Assembly (NCBI GenBank): GCA_035771165.1 | Contig: JAWNZC010000232.1 | Location: 2,304,001-2,368,000 of the forward strand | DNA: 64,000 bases | Direction: 5' to 3' | Source: Paragorgia papillata | Taxonomy: Eukaryota; Cnidaria; Anthozoa; Scleralcyonacea; Coralliidae | Shown: positions 13,301 through 25,129 of the stretch, in pieces | Layout: each line of letters begins with the position of its first letter | Position numbering within the stretch: the stretch's first letter is position 1 | Notes under the pieces: model-generated | Told to the model about the DNA's origin: nothing | Seen by the model: only the letters and a program-made list of their open reading frames with translations | Database searches by the model: none | Translations under genes and position numbers: made by a program

Positions 13301-16300
13301 GTATGTATACAAAATTGGCTGTGGTTGAAGGTTGTCTAATGTCTACCACAGATTGTGAGCAGTGCTGAATAGTTTTCCAGTGGTAAGCTAAGAAACTTTG
13401 TAACTTAGTGGTTTATTTATTTTAGAGGGTGGTTACTTTTGAAGAGGCATCTACTGTACTTCCAGGTTAGTTTTGCTAGACTTAACTGATCAATGTTTGC
13501 AAAAAGAGTACAGTAAAAACTGAAAGGAAATAACTAAATATGTCTAGAATTTTAAATAATATGGAAATTGGGTTATAGCAACCACACAATTTTCTACAGT
13601 GAAGCTCAGAGTTTGAACAAGCAAAAGTTAAAAGTTTGTATGTTCTATTAGAGTAGGGGGAAAACATATCTTATTACAGTAAATTGCAGCAGTACTAATG
13701 TCATATTACAACCATGTTCTTTATAATTCAAGGTTAAAACCTGTAACTGGTAGAAAAATTCAAACTGCCCACCATGGTATGTACTAGTTCTATAGATTTC
13801 AATAGTTTTGTTATGAGATATATTGTACTGTACTTGCTTTGCTTTGCTCTACTAATGAATTATTATATCTGACTTGTTTCTTTTGACATGATTTTTATGA
13901 TTTTACTTTGGCAAAATTACTGTAGTTATTATATACAAGTACAATTGGATTATCCTGCTGGATACTATATCCGGTGCACCTGTACAGTGTACACCTAGAA
14001 TACAGGTAACTTAGAATATACTTCTTGTCCCTTAACCCATTCCTGCTGAACAGGGCCTTTACAGATGATTTTGTTCAGCAGAGAAAAGGGGCCAAAGAAA
14101 AGGGGGACAAATCTTGTGAGGGGGGGGGGGGATTCCTGTGACACTGCTACATTCATACAGGCTCTGGAAATTCATGGAATTTGTATCAGTTGTTAACATC
14201 ACTGTAGTGGCTGCTAAAATGACATTTCAAAGTGTATTCCATCTTCAAGTCTGTTCTCATGCATTACTTCCAATTCCAGTATGTATTCACATTATATGAG
14301 GAGAGGGTCTTTGACGTGGGAGAATAGGCAACTTGCACTAATTAAGTTATGTGATTTCAATTCTTTTAAAATAGCTGGTATGAGATTATAACCCTACAAA
14401 ATGGACATAGCTAGGGTGATGTTTTAAGTGAAATTTTGGGATTTTGATTTTTAAAACTTGCATTGTCTTAGAGAAAACAGTGATATTGTAGCGTGACTAA
14501 AATAAAAATTTCACGCATGTACAACAATATCTTCTTCAAAAGCAATTTTCTACAGTCAAACCTCGACAAACATGTAGAAAAATGGTTTGATGTTGAGCAG
14601 GCCAATTTTAAGCAGAAACAATTAACGTTTAGCATGACCAAAACACATTTTGTTTTTGGCCACAATTAAGGTGGCCAAAATGAAAATACATTTAGATACT
14701 GTGAAAGGTCATAACTTCTGCTAAAACTTGATATGAACAATATCAAACTGACTCGTTACATGTTTCTTGTAGTCTGAGTGCAAAATTTTGCCTTTGAAGA
14801 AGATTTTGTGTATGCATGTAATTTTTATTGTACTGTAGTCACGTGACCAGCTATAATATCGCTGTTTTCTCTAAGACAATGCATTTTTTGATAATAAAAA
14901 TTCTGAAATTTTACTTAAAACACCAATGTACAGTATATCCGTTTGATAGAGTTATAATTTTGTACCTGTTATTTTATGAGGATTGAGATCATGTGACTTC
15001 AATAGCACAAGTCACCTATTGTGGTACATTTCTGGATTCTTAACCCATTCTTGTCTAGACAACCTGCCTTGGTGTCACATATTGTCTTTCCAGAAATAGG
15101 TCAACCACTTTGTCCATTTCCTCCAGTATATACATGCAGTGTTACCAGAAGGACATACACTGTATATGTTATGGCCATTGCCACCCTTCTTTTACACTTT
15201 CTCATTTAGCATGATTGTATTTTTTTAATTCTAGAAATTAAATCAAGAGCAGCTTTGTTTGTTATTGATCAAGGTAATATATTTTACTGTTGCCAGGCGG
15301 TTTTTTCAGTTCTTGTCTGGCAGATGTGAATATACAGTAATTGCATTGTACAGTAATCAGGGATTATATATTATTTGTTTACCATGAAAAGTCTAATTGT
15401 AGGTTTTGTTGCTTTTAGGACACCGAAAATGTGGTTGATACTGTACAATAGGGCCATTTATACGAGAGCCCATAAGACACTGCTTATACAAGACGCACCT
15501 TACATAAGACGCAAACTGATTCATTAATATGGGGTTTGGAACAAGTTGTGACTTACAGTATGTAATACGCGAACATTAGTCTTTGTAAGGTGCATCCTGT
15601 GTAATCCGCGTCTTATCAGCTCTCATAAACAGCCCTATTATCAAACTTGGCACTACCCCATATTGTAGTTCTGGAATGTGAAAAGAATAGTACTGGAATA
15701 TGAAAAGATGTTCTTGGTAGCAGAAGAGAAGGAGTTCTGCACAATCGCAAACAACTTCTGTTTCGAGGCTATTCTTGCCTTGTTGGCAAGTTTATAAATT
15801 CTTAATATTGATTACAGTAATGGTGTGAGTGTTTTATGCTTCTTAGAAACTATAAGACTTGGTATTGGCACCATGTTTATAATTTTTTTTTTGTTTCAGA
15901 GTTGTGTTGGTTTAATTATAAACTAGCCCAGTAGGTTAATTTACATGTATCAATGAGAAACGTTTGATTATTTTGTTCAAACATAGTAAACTGTTATATG
16001 TACTGTACCAAGTACTGTAGTGCAGCAATAAATAATAAACATGCTGTTTCCACAAATTCTCATTTTAGTGATGTTACTGTGTGTTATTCCATTTGCTGGT
16101 CAAAAGTTGAAAGAGACCCTGCTTCTTCTATCACAGCCCCTTCATTAAAACTGACATCTATCATTGGAGCCAAAAGAGCTCTGCTTAGCAAGCTAAATCG
16201 ACGCTTTTTAGGGGTCATAATGCCTCTTAATAGGAGCCAAATTGACTCCTTGATTTTCCAAAACAGCCCCACGATTTTCTGAAACGGCCCTGGTTAAAAG

Positions 16301-18330
16301 TTGAAATAGCCCCTGCCTTTTCCATAACAGCCCTTCCATTGGGGCTAAAACTACCCTCTATATTGGAGCCAAAACAGCTCTGCTCAGCAAGCTAAATCGA
16401 CGCTTTTTAGGGGTCATAATGCCTCTTAATAGGAGCCAAATTGACTCCTTAATTTTCCAAAATAGCCCCACGATTTTCTGAAATGGCCCCACGATTTTCT
16501 GAAATGGCCCTGGTCAAAAGTTGAAACAGCCCCTGCCTTTTCCATAACAGCCCCTATCTGAAGCCAAAACAGCCCTTACCCTCAAAGAGCCAAATCGTCC
16601 CTTAGGGGCCGGCTTGTTATAGGTGCCATTTTGACCCCAAAAAAAGATCTATTTTGCGGTCACCGTTTTGGCCCTATTTTTTGGGTCGTTTCAGCCCCTT
16701 TTCATTTACAGTGCAGATACACCACAAACACCTATTAAATATGTGAGGAGGTCATCTGCGCCAGTCGAGGGCAATTCTCCAGTTCAATGCTATAACCGAT
16801 CAGAATATCGTCGTCGAAGGTCACCTGTGCCAGTAGCAAGTACGTACACCCGAGAACGTCGTAAGCAAGCACCTACATTAAATTCTTCGCGACAATATTG
16901 TCGAAGATTGTTGACTCAAAATTATTCACCATCTTCGTCCTCAGATAACGAAAAGTTACGCATTGACAATGTTTCTAGTCACATTCAAAATGAAGCCAAC
17001 GTCAATGATAGAGACGTTGTAACCCAATCGATTCTTTTATTCTTTATAAATTGTCTATCGTAGCTTTCGCACGTAATTCAGTATGTTTCTTGAAGCATTC
17101 GATGTTATTACTACAGTATAGTATATCGAATGAATTTTACAATGATGTATTAAAAAAACAGATATACCGTATCTTATAAGAATTTGCAAGATTTCACAAG
17201 ATTTTACAAGATCAGACAAGAGTGAACAGAAGATCGTATAAGATCTTACAAGATCTTACACAAGATCTTACACAAGATCTTATAAGATCCTATTGAACAC
17301 AAAATCTTGTAAGATCTTGTAGGCTCTTATAAGATCTTGTAAGATTTTTTTAACATCTCGTCAAAGTTTTTTTTTCTCTCTCTAATCTGTATAAAGGACT
17401 ACACAATCAGCTGTGATATCAGCAACAGTTGATATTACAAGATTTTTTTACCAACATGTTTATTGTATCTCAAATAATTTATACAATTACATGTAAATTG
17501 CATTTTATTGCCATGGCATATCCAGTATATCATATTATATTTTGTGTATCAAAAATTAAAATATAAACCTACATACGGTGACCAGTTGGAAATTTTACAT
17601 TTCAAAAACAGTTGTTCTAATCTTCTTTAAAAACATCTTATAAGATCTTACAAGATCTGATATAAGATTTATTTTACTCAAATTATACATAAACTTGTAA
17701 AATTTTATCAGATCTTACAAGATTTTTCTTATAAGATTTTATCATAAGATCTTGCAAGATTTTATAAGATCTTGTAAGATCTTGGCAAGATTTATCTTAT
17801 AAGATCATTTAATAAGATCTTACAAGATCTTACAAGATCTAACAAGATCTTGCAAGATCTTGACAAGATTGTCACCTGGGTAAGGCTTGTAGATTAATGT
17901 TGGTTAATGTAAGTTTGCGGTTTGTTAATCTTTTGAACTATAGTGTACCTTATATTTTACTAAACACACTAAATGAAATCCATGTATTATGCACATGTAT
18001 TTATGCACCTATTTATATAGACTACAATATTTTAATCTTTGTACTTAAGATAAGCTTTTTTGGAATTCACCATGTCTATATTTGCGTTATTTCTGGGTTT
18101 TCACACTGTTTAGTTCAGGTCCACCTTCGGACAGTTTTTTAAAAAGAAATGCTGAATTAATGGCACGAGTTAAATGGGCCAAAAGCTCAGATGAGTCAGA
18201 TCGACTAAAATACGTATTGTACATGGTGAATGCCACAAATGTTTTAATTAGTTCAAATAGATTACTTCGCATCATGCAAAACTTAAAATATCATAGAAGT
18301 TATATGATTTTAGTGAAAAGAAAATTATAG
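10392..18330 (+). CDS. multi-exon gene with SAM-like N-terminal domain
   Basis: Proposed exons: 10392-10482, 10575-10714, 11211-11330, 13426-13465, 15235-15273, 16717 to about 17000, and 18119-18330 (stop TAG). Junction phases agree through exon 6. Exons 1-2 encode MDIYKKTFTCLELKDWLVYH, NFPNDAVERFENELLDGEDI and QALYKDEVELRSFPNSLPLI plus KLRQKFKGLLFDVLGEK, a helical fold of SAM type (leading Trp, central LLDGEDIQAL, C-terminal long helix). Later exons are acidic, then Arg/Ser-rich (EYRRRRSPVPVASTYTRERR), then a helical tail ending MILVKRKL. Exon 3 contains an in-frame TAG at 11265. A weak donor at 11253 (AGT|GTAAAC, same phase) could skip it; otherwise the gene is broken. The exon 6-7 junction is the least certain. 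A poly(A) signal follows at 18366. Function is unknown; SAM-like domains usually mediate protein-protein contacts. Confidence 0.55.
11584..11643. repeat. near-perfect 60-nt hairpin in intron 3
   Basis: CATGACTGCACTCGAACTCT pairs with AGAGTTCGAGTGCAGTCATG (full stem 21 bp). The loop itself pairs further (TATAC-GAAG-GTATA). It lies inside an intron of the SAM-like gene. It may be a tiny MITE or a transcribed hairpin; a microRNA cannot be claimed from sequence alone. Confidence 0.7.
14318..15022. mobile_element. foldback/MITE family, copy 1 (intronic)
   Basis: A 0.7-kb element whose ends read AATAGGCAACTTGCACTAAT and, reversed, AATAGGTGACTTGTGCTATT. The arms continue through TCTTAGAGAAAACA(G)..ATATTGTAGC and its complement. 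A second copy lies at about 22108-22826. It sits in intron 4 of the SAM-like gene. Confidence 0.75.
16115..16560 (+). repeat. tandem duplicate of GCCCC-rich subterminal block
   Basis: A block of about 215 bp containing AGCAAGCTAAATCGACGCTT and GCCTCTTAATAGGAGCCAAA occurs twice in direct orientation (about 16115-16330 and 16331-16560). Both carry many CAGCCCC words, consistent with the subterminal region of the CACTA-like right end. Confidence 0.8.
17165..17880. repeat. AAGATCTT palindrome-word arrays around a 0.3-kb core
   Basis: Dozens of AAGATCTTACAAGATCTT-type words occur at 17165-17350 and 17630-17875, with less repetitive sequence between. The word AAGATCTT is a perfect palindrome spaced by about 11 bp (A/T-C-A linkers). 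The block ends GTCACCTGGGTAAGG. It lies between the last two exons of the SAM-like gene. Confidence 0.85.
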
Positions 18331-18365
18331 CAGCTTTATTTTATTGATTTGGAAAATTTTTGTAT

Positions 18366-18371
18366 AATAAA
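18366..18371 (+). promoter_or_regulatory. poly(A) signal AATAAA of the SAM-like gene
   Basis: AATAAA occurs 36 bp after the TAG at 18328-18330, in an AT-rich context, as expected for the 3' end of the plus-strand gene. Confidence 0.5.
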
Positions 18372-18419
18372 ATTTATTTAACTATATGCAGTTGTTTCTT
18401 TTTTATGCGGAGTGCTACC

Positions 18420-18612
18420 TACATGCATGATGCATGTCGACATTCCGCATGTGATCACATGTGGATATTCCATTCGGAACGTGTTTTTGCAAGCATTGTT
18501 TTTGGAACGTGTGATCACATGTGAAATATTCACATGTGATTACATGTCAAATCTGTGATCACATGTGAAATCTTCATGTGGAATATCCACGTGTGAAATC
18601 ATGTGGAATTTT
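18420..18612. repeat. CACATGTGATCACATGTG palindrome-word cluster, copy 1
   Basis: Repeated CACATGTG and TGATCA words, with phrases such as GTGATCACATGTGAAAT and TGGATATTCC. Its right end, read on the minus strand, is CCCTTACAAAAATTCCACAT, closely matching the start of the cluster at 58603. This suggests one element family with a defined terminus. Confidence 0.8.
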
Positions 18613-18717
18613 TGTAAGGGTTCGTTCCTCTTTGACTCCAACAGCTGGTGGAGTGAACTTGACGATCGAGATCAGTAGAGCTGTCTTTTTGAAAAAAATA
18701 ATATTCACAAACTCCGT

Positions 18718-18957
18718 ATGCGTGTACTATTAGGCACTAAAGCTATTCAAATAGATAACCTCCAGAATATCGTAGCCGAGTTTTATCGGCAAGTTCGAGT
18801 TAATAAAGAGTCGGTAGTAGCGTACAAGGGCGGGCGTTTTGAGCACGACTTACTTTCTGAAATTGACTCCCACACTCAATTTGAGAGCTTAATTACAATT
18901 AGTATATACAGTCAATTTGAGGAAGAGACCAGCTTGAAATCACACAGAAATCAGTGA
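18718..18957 (+). CDS. 79-codon ORF, possible exon, unidentified
   Basis: Encodes MRVLLGTKAIQIDNLQNIVA, EFYRQVRVNKESVVAYKGGR and FEHDLLSEIDSHTQF. The segment VVAYKGGRFEHDLLSEI loosely recalls KGG..E..LL motifs of nuclease-like ORFs found in animal genomes, which is a weak resemblance. A donor-like TCA|GTGAGTA overlaps the stop. It could be a fragment of a mobile-element gene. Confidence 0.25.
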   Translation: MRVLLGTKAIQIDNLQNIVAEFYRQVRVNKESVVAYKGGRFEHDLLSEIDSHTQFESLITISIYSQFEEETSLKSHRNQ

Positions 18958-19218
18958 GTACCACTATTGCGCCAAACTGGAAGAGGAAACTTTTGGGAGA
19001 TGGTTAATTGTGGCGATGACATAAAATGGGCTGTTTACACAAACCGGGCTAGCAAGGTTAACCGTGCTCACGCCATTGATTAGCATCGTACTGTTTACTT
19101 TTGATGTAAGCGAGTCTTAACATTAATTTAAATCAATTTTTTCGACCCGAGATAAGCATTTCGTGACACGAGTCAGCGCTGTTATTTAACCCTCTTCGCT
19201 GTTTTAATATTTGCTAGC

Positions 19219-19299
19219 ATGGGCGTACTGTGCCCGAGCCTGGTCACCAGACCCCATCCTGCTCGTAAAAGAAAATATTTTCAACGGCTACAGAACCAG
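19219..19299 (+). CDS. candidate first coding exon of an unknown gene
   Basis: ATG in a good context (CTAGCATGG) opens 27 codons, MGVLCPSLVTRPHPARKRKY followed by FQRLQNQ. The exon ends at the strong donor CAG|GTGAGTA. The basic RKRK run could be a nuclear signal. No second exon could be linked within the window, so this may be a gene fragment. Confidence 0.45.
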
Positions 19300-20177
19300 G
19301 TGAGTAATTTTGATTTGTTTTATTACTTGTTCCAACCTAATAACGAAGAACCTGCTTGACTTTGATCTGTGATTTAATCAAGCCTTATTATTTGATATTT
19401 ACACCGCTTGACCTGTGATTTTGTTGTATTTCGCATTTTGTGATGTCGTATGTATTTAAAATTGAATCGTTAACATTGGTAAGTTATTACAACGAATATT
19501 TTTACGAAGTACAGAAGATATCGAAGGTGATGAGCTAATTAAACGTTAGGGGAACTGCTGTACTTCGAAGACGAAATTTACTGACTTATCGGCCGGTTAA
19601 TTAAAGCTTTTATTTTAGAATTTCTTAGTAGTTAAAACGTGCAACCTGCGGTAGACCGACTCTAAGTTTTGGATCCCCTACTGTTTCTTCGTGTGTTTTT
19701 TTTGAGGGATGGGGGCGGGGGGGGTGGGGGGTGGGGGGGGGGGGGCGGTGTGTGTAAATAAATTGCAAAATTGCGCAATACTTCCCATCAAGCTTTACGA
19801 ACCACGAGGCCTGTTTTGCAGATCTTTCTTTCGTACACCTTTGTTCTTTGCCTTTGTTCGAGTTGGTTCGAGTTGTTTTCCGACGGTATTGATAGATTTT
19901 AAAAGTTAATACATCATTAGTTGATCAGTAAATTTGCTGACAACTGTCTTGATCGTAAATATGCTCCCAATACTTTACTGCACGCGGCAGTCGATTGCGG
20001 TACACTTACGTTTAAAAGATGCATGACGAGCCATATCGAAACGGAAAACCGAAGTATCTAAGACTTCCAAATGTAACAACTATTGCAAAAAATTTCCAGA
20101 ATGCATGAGAGAAACAAAAATGTTTGTCGATGAAGTCATAATAGACAAGTTACAAATGCTTTATTGACAGCAGTACC
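19300..20177. other. no gene; G-rich tract at 19709-19746
   Basis: Possible intron downstream of the 19219 exon. It contains a run of G blocks (19709-19746) able to form G-quadruplex DNA. The open frame across the G run is low-complexity and not credited. Confidence 0.5.
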
Positions 20178-20396
20178 TACAATCCCAGACAATAATGTTG
20201 GGACACTGAAGGCTTTCCCCCCCCCCCCCCCCCCCCCCCCCTATTCACTGTTGTTCACTAGTGTCTGTTTGTGTGTGTTTTGATATTTCTTTTTATTCTA
20301 GTTGATAAACGCGGGATATTGTTCAACATTTAATAGGGGATGGGGGTTGAAGATGAAAAATTTGAAGTGTTCCATCGATTAGTGTCTACGGTTGTA
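20178..20396. mobile_element. Tc1/mariner-type MITE, copy 1, TA target
   Basis: 215 bp between TA dinucleotides. Ends CAATCCCAGACAATAATGTT and, reversed, CAACCGTAGACACTAATCGA. The middle shares GTTCACTAGTGTCTGTT and CCAGTTGATAAACGCG-like text with copies at 28957-29131 and 30546-30738. A 24-bp C run has expanded inside it. Confidence 0.8.
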
Positions 20397-20689
20397 GGAA
20401 GCTTGACTTGAAAACTAGAAACATCAGAAACATAAGCCACACTGCCACAGTACATCAAAGAACGTATTCATATATTGTTTACCGAATATATAACGGCTTG
20501 CTGCTTGGTCTAACAACTACAAAACGCAAGAAATAAGCACCGAATAATGCCAAAAATATGTTGAACTCTTGTGTCTAGTCGTCTTGATATCATTACTTTG
20601 ATATCATTACTTCATTGATAGCATTACTTTTGGAATTGGAAATTTGTGTTCCAAAACATGTTCAAATATTTTCTATTTGAAAGATTTAA

Positions 20690-21935
20690 AAACATTGTAT
20701 ATGAAAATGATCGTTTGAATCGGCCGAATCCAACACTCTAGGCGTTTTCTACTAAAAGTATTAAGATCTGTTTAATTATTTGGCTGCATTTAAGGAAACG
20801 AGCTAGCTTGTTTACCTCGCAACAACTTTATAGACCAAAGTACTTAATATAAGACCATATATAGAAGACTTTGTTCGATTTGTCAAGAATTTAATATGCT
20901 AGTCTTGAAAAAGTGCGTACTGTACAGCTGGAAGTCGTAATTTTAATACTCGATAATCGACAATTACGTCGAACTGTTTCAGTGCGGTTCTACATGGCTT
21001 AGTGACTGCTTCTGAAAATGTTGTACTTTTTAACAAACACTTATGCGCGCGCTGTTCCGCTCGTTTTTTAGATGTCATAGGCTACGCCAAGTTGCACAAG
21101 TCAGTATCCCGATTGAACGTCTGAGCAGGCGTCTTGTAATTTTAAGTGTCGCAAGCTATTTTACAAGCTAGAATATCTAACTCCGGTATATCAGAGATTT
21201 GGGCAACATAAGAAGATAATTATTAACAATATTCTAGAAAATCTACTATACTCGTATTAGCTATAGTTCCTAAGACCTCCATGCATGTTAAGGTGCCATG
21301 AGTTGTTACCAAATTGTTTAGACGCTTTAGTTTAATCGATTGGTCAAAATATGTCAGTAATTTCCTCACACGTTGATAAGCTTGAGACATTTCTTCTGTG
21401 CGGTTTATGACTTTACATGATTACGCTACTGTGAGACGATTTTTTTAATACAAGCTCTGCGAGTTCCTGTAAAACTGCACCAAGTAAGAGATTAAGAAAT
21501 CCGGCGCCTCTCTGAAGCAAACTTGTTTTCTTTTTTTTATAACCTTTCCCGGGAGACCGTTAGGGTAGATATATCATCTTTGTGAGACGTGACTTTCTCC
21601 ATGAGGTGTGTCGTAACGGTATAATGCATTTGATAAATATTAAATGCACAATAGCAGATACATTTTGCTTGTTCATACCCTGGTTACGGTAGTTTGCTCT
21701 CATAAGCGGTGTCTCGCCGCTATGAAAATTACGGGAGTAAAAACTTCTGGGACCAGGGTAACTTGTTCAGGGCTTGCCGTCTGGAAAAGGTTGCGATGTT
21801 GTAACGACGCAGATGTACATAAAAGCTGTAGAAAAGCAGTTGTTTTACAAGCAACATTTTCTTTAGAGGACGTCGTTGAGAGAATGCTAACAAAACAGGC
21901 ATTTTTCATTATCTTTGCAAACTTTCCTAACCCCC
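20690..21935 (+). repeat. 1.2-kb dispersed repeat, copy 1
   Basis: Nearly the whole block recurs at 37597-37682 plus 38948-39875 in the same orientation (shared AGATTAAGAAATCC, CCATGAGGTGTGTCGTAACG and AGAAAAGCAGTTGTTTTACA). The ORFs in it are short and not conserved between copies, so it is treated as a non-coding repeat or degraded element. Copy 1 ends at a C run followed by (TA)n. Confidence 0.8.
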
Positions 21936-21947
21936 CCCCCCCCCCCC

Positions 21948-22016
<69 letters not shown>
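21931..22016. repeat. C18 run followed by (TA)n
   Basis: Eighteen Cs, then about 33 TA dinucleotides. It marks the 3' end of the 1.2-kb dispersed repeat. Confidence 0.95.
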
Positions 22017-22020
<4 letters not shown>

Positions 22021-22107
22021 GCGGAAGTATTTAATATCCAGCATGGCATAACACGTTGCTTAGTTGCTTAACAGCGTGGCAAATTAACGGATCAGTATGT
22101 CGAACGG

Positions 22108-22826
22108 AAGGCGACTTGCACTAAGACGTCACGTGATCGCAATTATTTTAAAATAACTGGTATGGGATTATATTTCTATCAAACGGATAGTGGTGAATAG
22201 TTGAGTAAAATTTCAAAATTTGATTTTCGAAATTAAACTTTGTATTGTCTTAGAGAATATATCCACATTGTAGTTGCTCACCTAACTAAAATAAGAAATT
22301 CGTACATGTTCAAAATCGTCTTCAAAAGCAAATTTTACAGTCGAACATCTAGAAACATGTAGAAAAACGGTTTGATATCCAGCATGCCAATTTTTAGCAG
22401 AAACAAATAACGTTTGGCATGATCAAAACACATTTGGTTTTTGGCCGCTATGTTGGATGACACATGAATTTGCCATCCAACAAAGCGACCAAAAGCAAAA
22501 TACACTTAGATACTGTGAAATGTTATAACTCCTGCTAAAACTTGACATTGAAGAACATCAAACCTACTCGTTACATGTTTCTTTTAACTTGAGTGCAAAA
22601 TTTGCTTTTGAACATGATTTTGTACATACATGAAATTTTTATTTTAGTCAAGTGACCAGCTATAATATCATCGTTTTCTCTAAGACAATGGAAGTTTTGA
22701 AAATAAAAATTCAGAAATTTTACTTAAAACACCTCCCTATATCCGTTTTATAGAGTTATAATTCTATACCTGCTATTTTAAAAGGATTGAAACCACATGA
22801 CCCCTTAGTGCTAGTCGCCTATTGTG
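22108..22826. mobile_element. foldback/MITE family, copy 2
   Basis: Second copy of the element at 14318-15022, sharing AAAATAACTGGTATGGGATT-type text near the left and GACCAGCTATAATATC, TTTTCTCTAAGACAATG and CGCCTATTGTG near the right. Divergence from copy 1 is visible, so both are old. Confidence 0.75.
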
Positions 22827-23185
22827 CGCGTGAAATAGGGTATATAAACTCGGTGATTTTATATAATCTTTAGTATGTTAACAGGTGGGAAATTGTCTGC
22901 GTTGGCCAAGAAATTGCGGGCGTAAATCAATGGTTCTACCATTTTCTCTTTCAAAACAGTTAAAACGTATTTTGAATGACAAGCTTTCTTTATTTACACG
23001 TGAAGTGTACATGCTATCGAGCCATTTTTCTTTTCGAATGTAATTACAGTCTCTTTCTTTGGAAAAACTCTTTTTTACAATCGGGGGAAGGAAAGCAGTG
23101 GATTTGCGAAGAAAACATGCAAGAAATTGTCTTTTTTTTCGTGTAAAATGGGCTAGTCTACATGAGAGCCGACTTATGAGTATAT
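22827..23185. other. no gene recognised
   Basis: A minus-strand open frame (22878-23198) is basic and phenylalanine-rich without motifs. Its plus strand leads into the LINE endonuclease fragment, so it may be degraded LINE sequence. Confidence 0.35.
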
Positions 23186-23512
23186 CGTAGAGAAACACTT
23201 GAACCTAAGGACATCGAAGCAATCTGTTCGGCTGCGGGTGATAATAACAAAAGTCGTGTTCTGATTTGTGGCAGTTATAGATCACCAGGAAAAAGACTTT
23301 TTAGGCTCGTTATCACTGGCTGCAGAGACTATGCTTCGACCAAGACAAGAGTTGCTCTTAATTGATGATATGAACATGTGTCTGTACGAAAACAAGGATG
23401 AGGGTCGAGTTCCTAACCGAAACTTAGTTGAATTTTGTGAGTAGTTCTGCCTGGTAAACAAAATTTCAGAACCAAGGCGCGTGACTGATAGAACAAAGTC
23501 ATTAACCCTATC
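23186..23512 (+). pseudogene. LINE apurinic-type endonuclease fragment
   Basis: Two frames together read LEPKDIEAICSAAGDNNKSR, VLICGSYRSPGK, then AAETMLRPRQELLLIDDMNM and VPNRNLVEFCE*FCLVNKIS, then EPRRVTDRTKSL. These match the APE endonuclease of CR1/L2/Rex-type LINEs (YRPPG, LLGDxN, EPTRVTDRSKSLID). A frameshift and a TAG break it. It is cut at TCATTAA, a TTAA site, by the element starting 23513. The RT part of probably the same LINE resumes at about 27646. Confidence 0.75.
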
Positions 23513-24253
23513 TAGACTAATTTAAAGCTTTGAAACTTTCTGAGTATTTGAAATAAATGCACGATATTTTGTGACTTTTTATAACTAGTCATGCGGAACA
23601 CTTCTGTGTGTAAAAAGTTTTTACACTGATTAGCGTTGCCATAGCAACCACGTGTTTTATGACGTTTATGGGAAAAAATTTCGAAATTCTGCTTTAGTTT
23701 AGTTTTTGGGATGTTTTTTTTTAGTACTTGATTACCTTTAGTATTTTTAATGTAATTTTATGAATTCCGTGTTATTTAAGTTTATCTAATGACGTCACAA
23801 ATCCAATATAGCGGAATCCAAGATGGTCGAACAATGACGTCATACCGTGACGTCATTAATTTAATATTTACGAAAAATTGCTTTAAAAGTTACGGATGAT
23901 CATAGGATCTTTCAAATAATGTCTAAAGATAGAAAATAGAACAATTAAGCTTGAATAATGAATATAACATTTATCTTCTTATGACAACAACTACCTCAAC
24001 TACCATTAGTTGTGACACCATCTCGTTATTCGGTGGGAGATAAAAAAGACGGCATTTAAATGCGACGGTCTTTGATGATGTCACAACGATATTCTGTATT
24101 TTATTTGCCACCCTTGATTCAATAAAGAACTGTCTGCACCATTTGAAACAACCTACGGCGTTGCCGTTTATCACCACACAGACATTAAAGTTCACATGAA
24201 ATTTTTAGTAACTTTTTGCATTGATCAGGTAAAATATCTAAACATTTATCAGA

Positions 24254-24405
24254 ATAATAAAGGCTTATTAACCGAGGGAAAGTATTTGCCTGAGGTTTTC
24301 AGTACAGACCGAGTGACAAAGGAGCGAGGTTTGTGCGAGGGAAATCGAGGGCAAATACTTTCCCGTACAAACAGAGAAAACGAGGTTAATAAGCCTTTTA
24401 TTATA
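24254..24405. mobile_element. hairpin MITE with ATAATAAAGGCTTATTAACC ends
   Basis: The left end ATAATAAAGGCTTATTAACC and its reverse-complement variant at the right end (GGTTAATAAGCCTTTTATTA) enclose inverted GAAAGTATTTGCC sequences. Size is 152 bp. No coding capacity. Confidence 0.7.
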
Positions 24406-25129
24406 TGGCTTTTGGTTTGTTTTCTCATCTGTTTTTAGTTCTACGTTTGTCTTGATCAGGTGTCGCCGTTCACCTTAGTTCTTACTTTTGAGCTTGTTCG
24501 TTTCGCTTCATGTTTACACCTGTTAGGCTTTTATTTTTCGTGCTTTTAAATAAGAAGTTATTATTAAAAGAAACACTGATGTTTCAGGACGTATTATTGT
24601 TCAAAATTTTCTAACGAATATATCTAATTCGCTTTTATTTTCATTCAAATCAACTCAGTAATTTTCCCGCCAAAACTTGCAGGTCATTAAAAAGGACGTA
24701 ATGCCATCTCACAGTGCCGAGAGGGCATTACGGCTTTTTCCGGACCTCTCAGCAACCAATCAGCGTGCGCCGTTTGGCGTAATGACCCGAAAACAAGCCC
24801 ACCCATATAATAAAACGTGTAAATTAGCAATATCTGAGGACGAACAGTGGTTGAATAATCCATACAAAGCTTATTAAAACGTCAAAAATGCGAAGTCTTC
24901 ATTGTAAGATCGTGATATGCAGTGACATTTAGGTTATGCTACGTGTGGTTTCGGAACACAACAGACAATCCAACTCTGTGCAAAATTTAATGCTTTTATC
25001 ACGAAAGGCATAATTTATGTACGGGTCTGCTGGACTAACAAGAAAAACACTCAAATCATTTTTTTTCGATTATTACTGTAGCTAGAGCCAGTAGAAAGAA
25101 GACAAAACGATAAAACTTATAAAAAATAT

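Larger units (their letters stand above)
9763..16715. mobile_element. CACTA-like terminal sequences about 7 kb apart enclosing gene exons
   Basis: CACTGTAAATGAAAAAGGGC at 9765 and its reverse complement ending TTTTCATTTACAGTG at 16713 form inverted ends of roughly 30 bp (through GCTGAAACGACCC). They are flanked by a possible 2-bp duplication CA (9763-9764, 16714-16715). Both ends are followed by dense subterminal GCCCC/GGGGC words (9790-10100 and 16115-16700), as in EnSpm/CACTA elements, whose ends begin CACT. No transposase is visible. Exons 1-5 of the SAM-like gene lie inside. Two separate solo ends would give the same picture, so a single mobile unit is only a hypothesis. Confidence 0.5.

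Noticed and set aside
19709..19909. 66-codon ORF starting MGAGGVGGGGGG
   Set aside because: The start lies in a G-run and the remainder has no features.
21644..22051. 135-codon ORF (and 114-codon reverse ORF) across the C18(TA)n region
   Set aside because: The reading frame depends on the simple repeat, and the second copy of the same dispersed repeat (39575-39873) does not conserve it.
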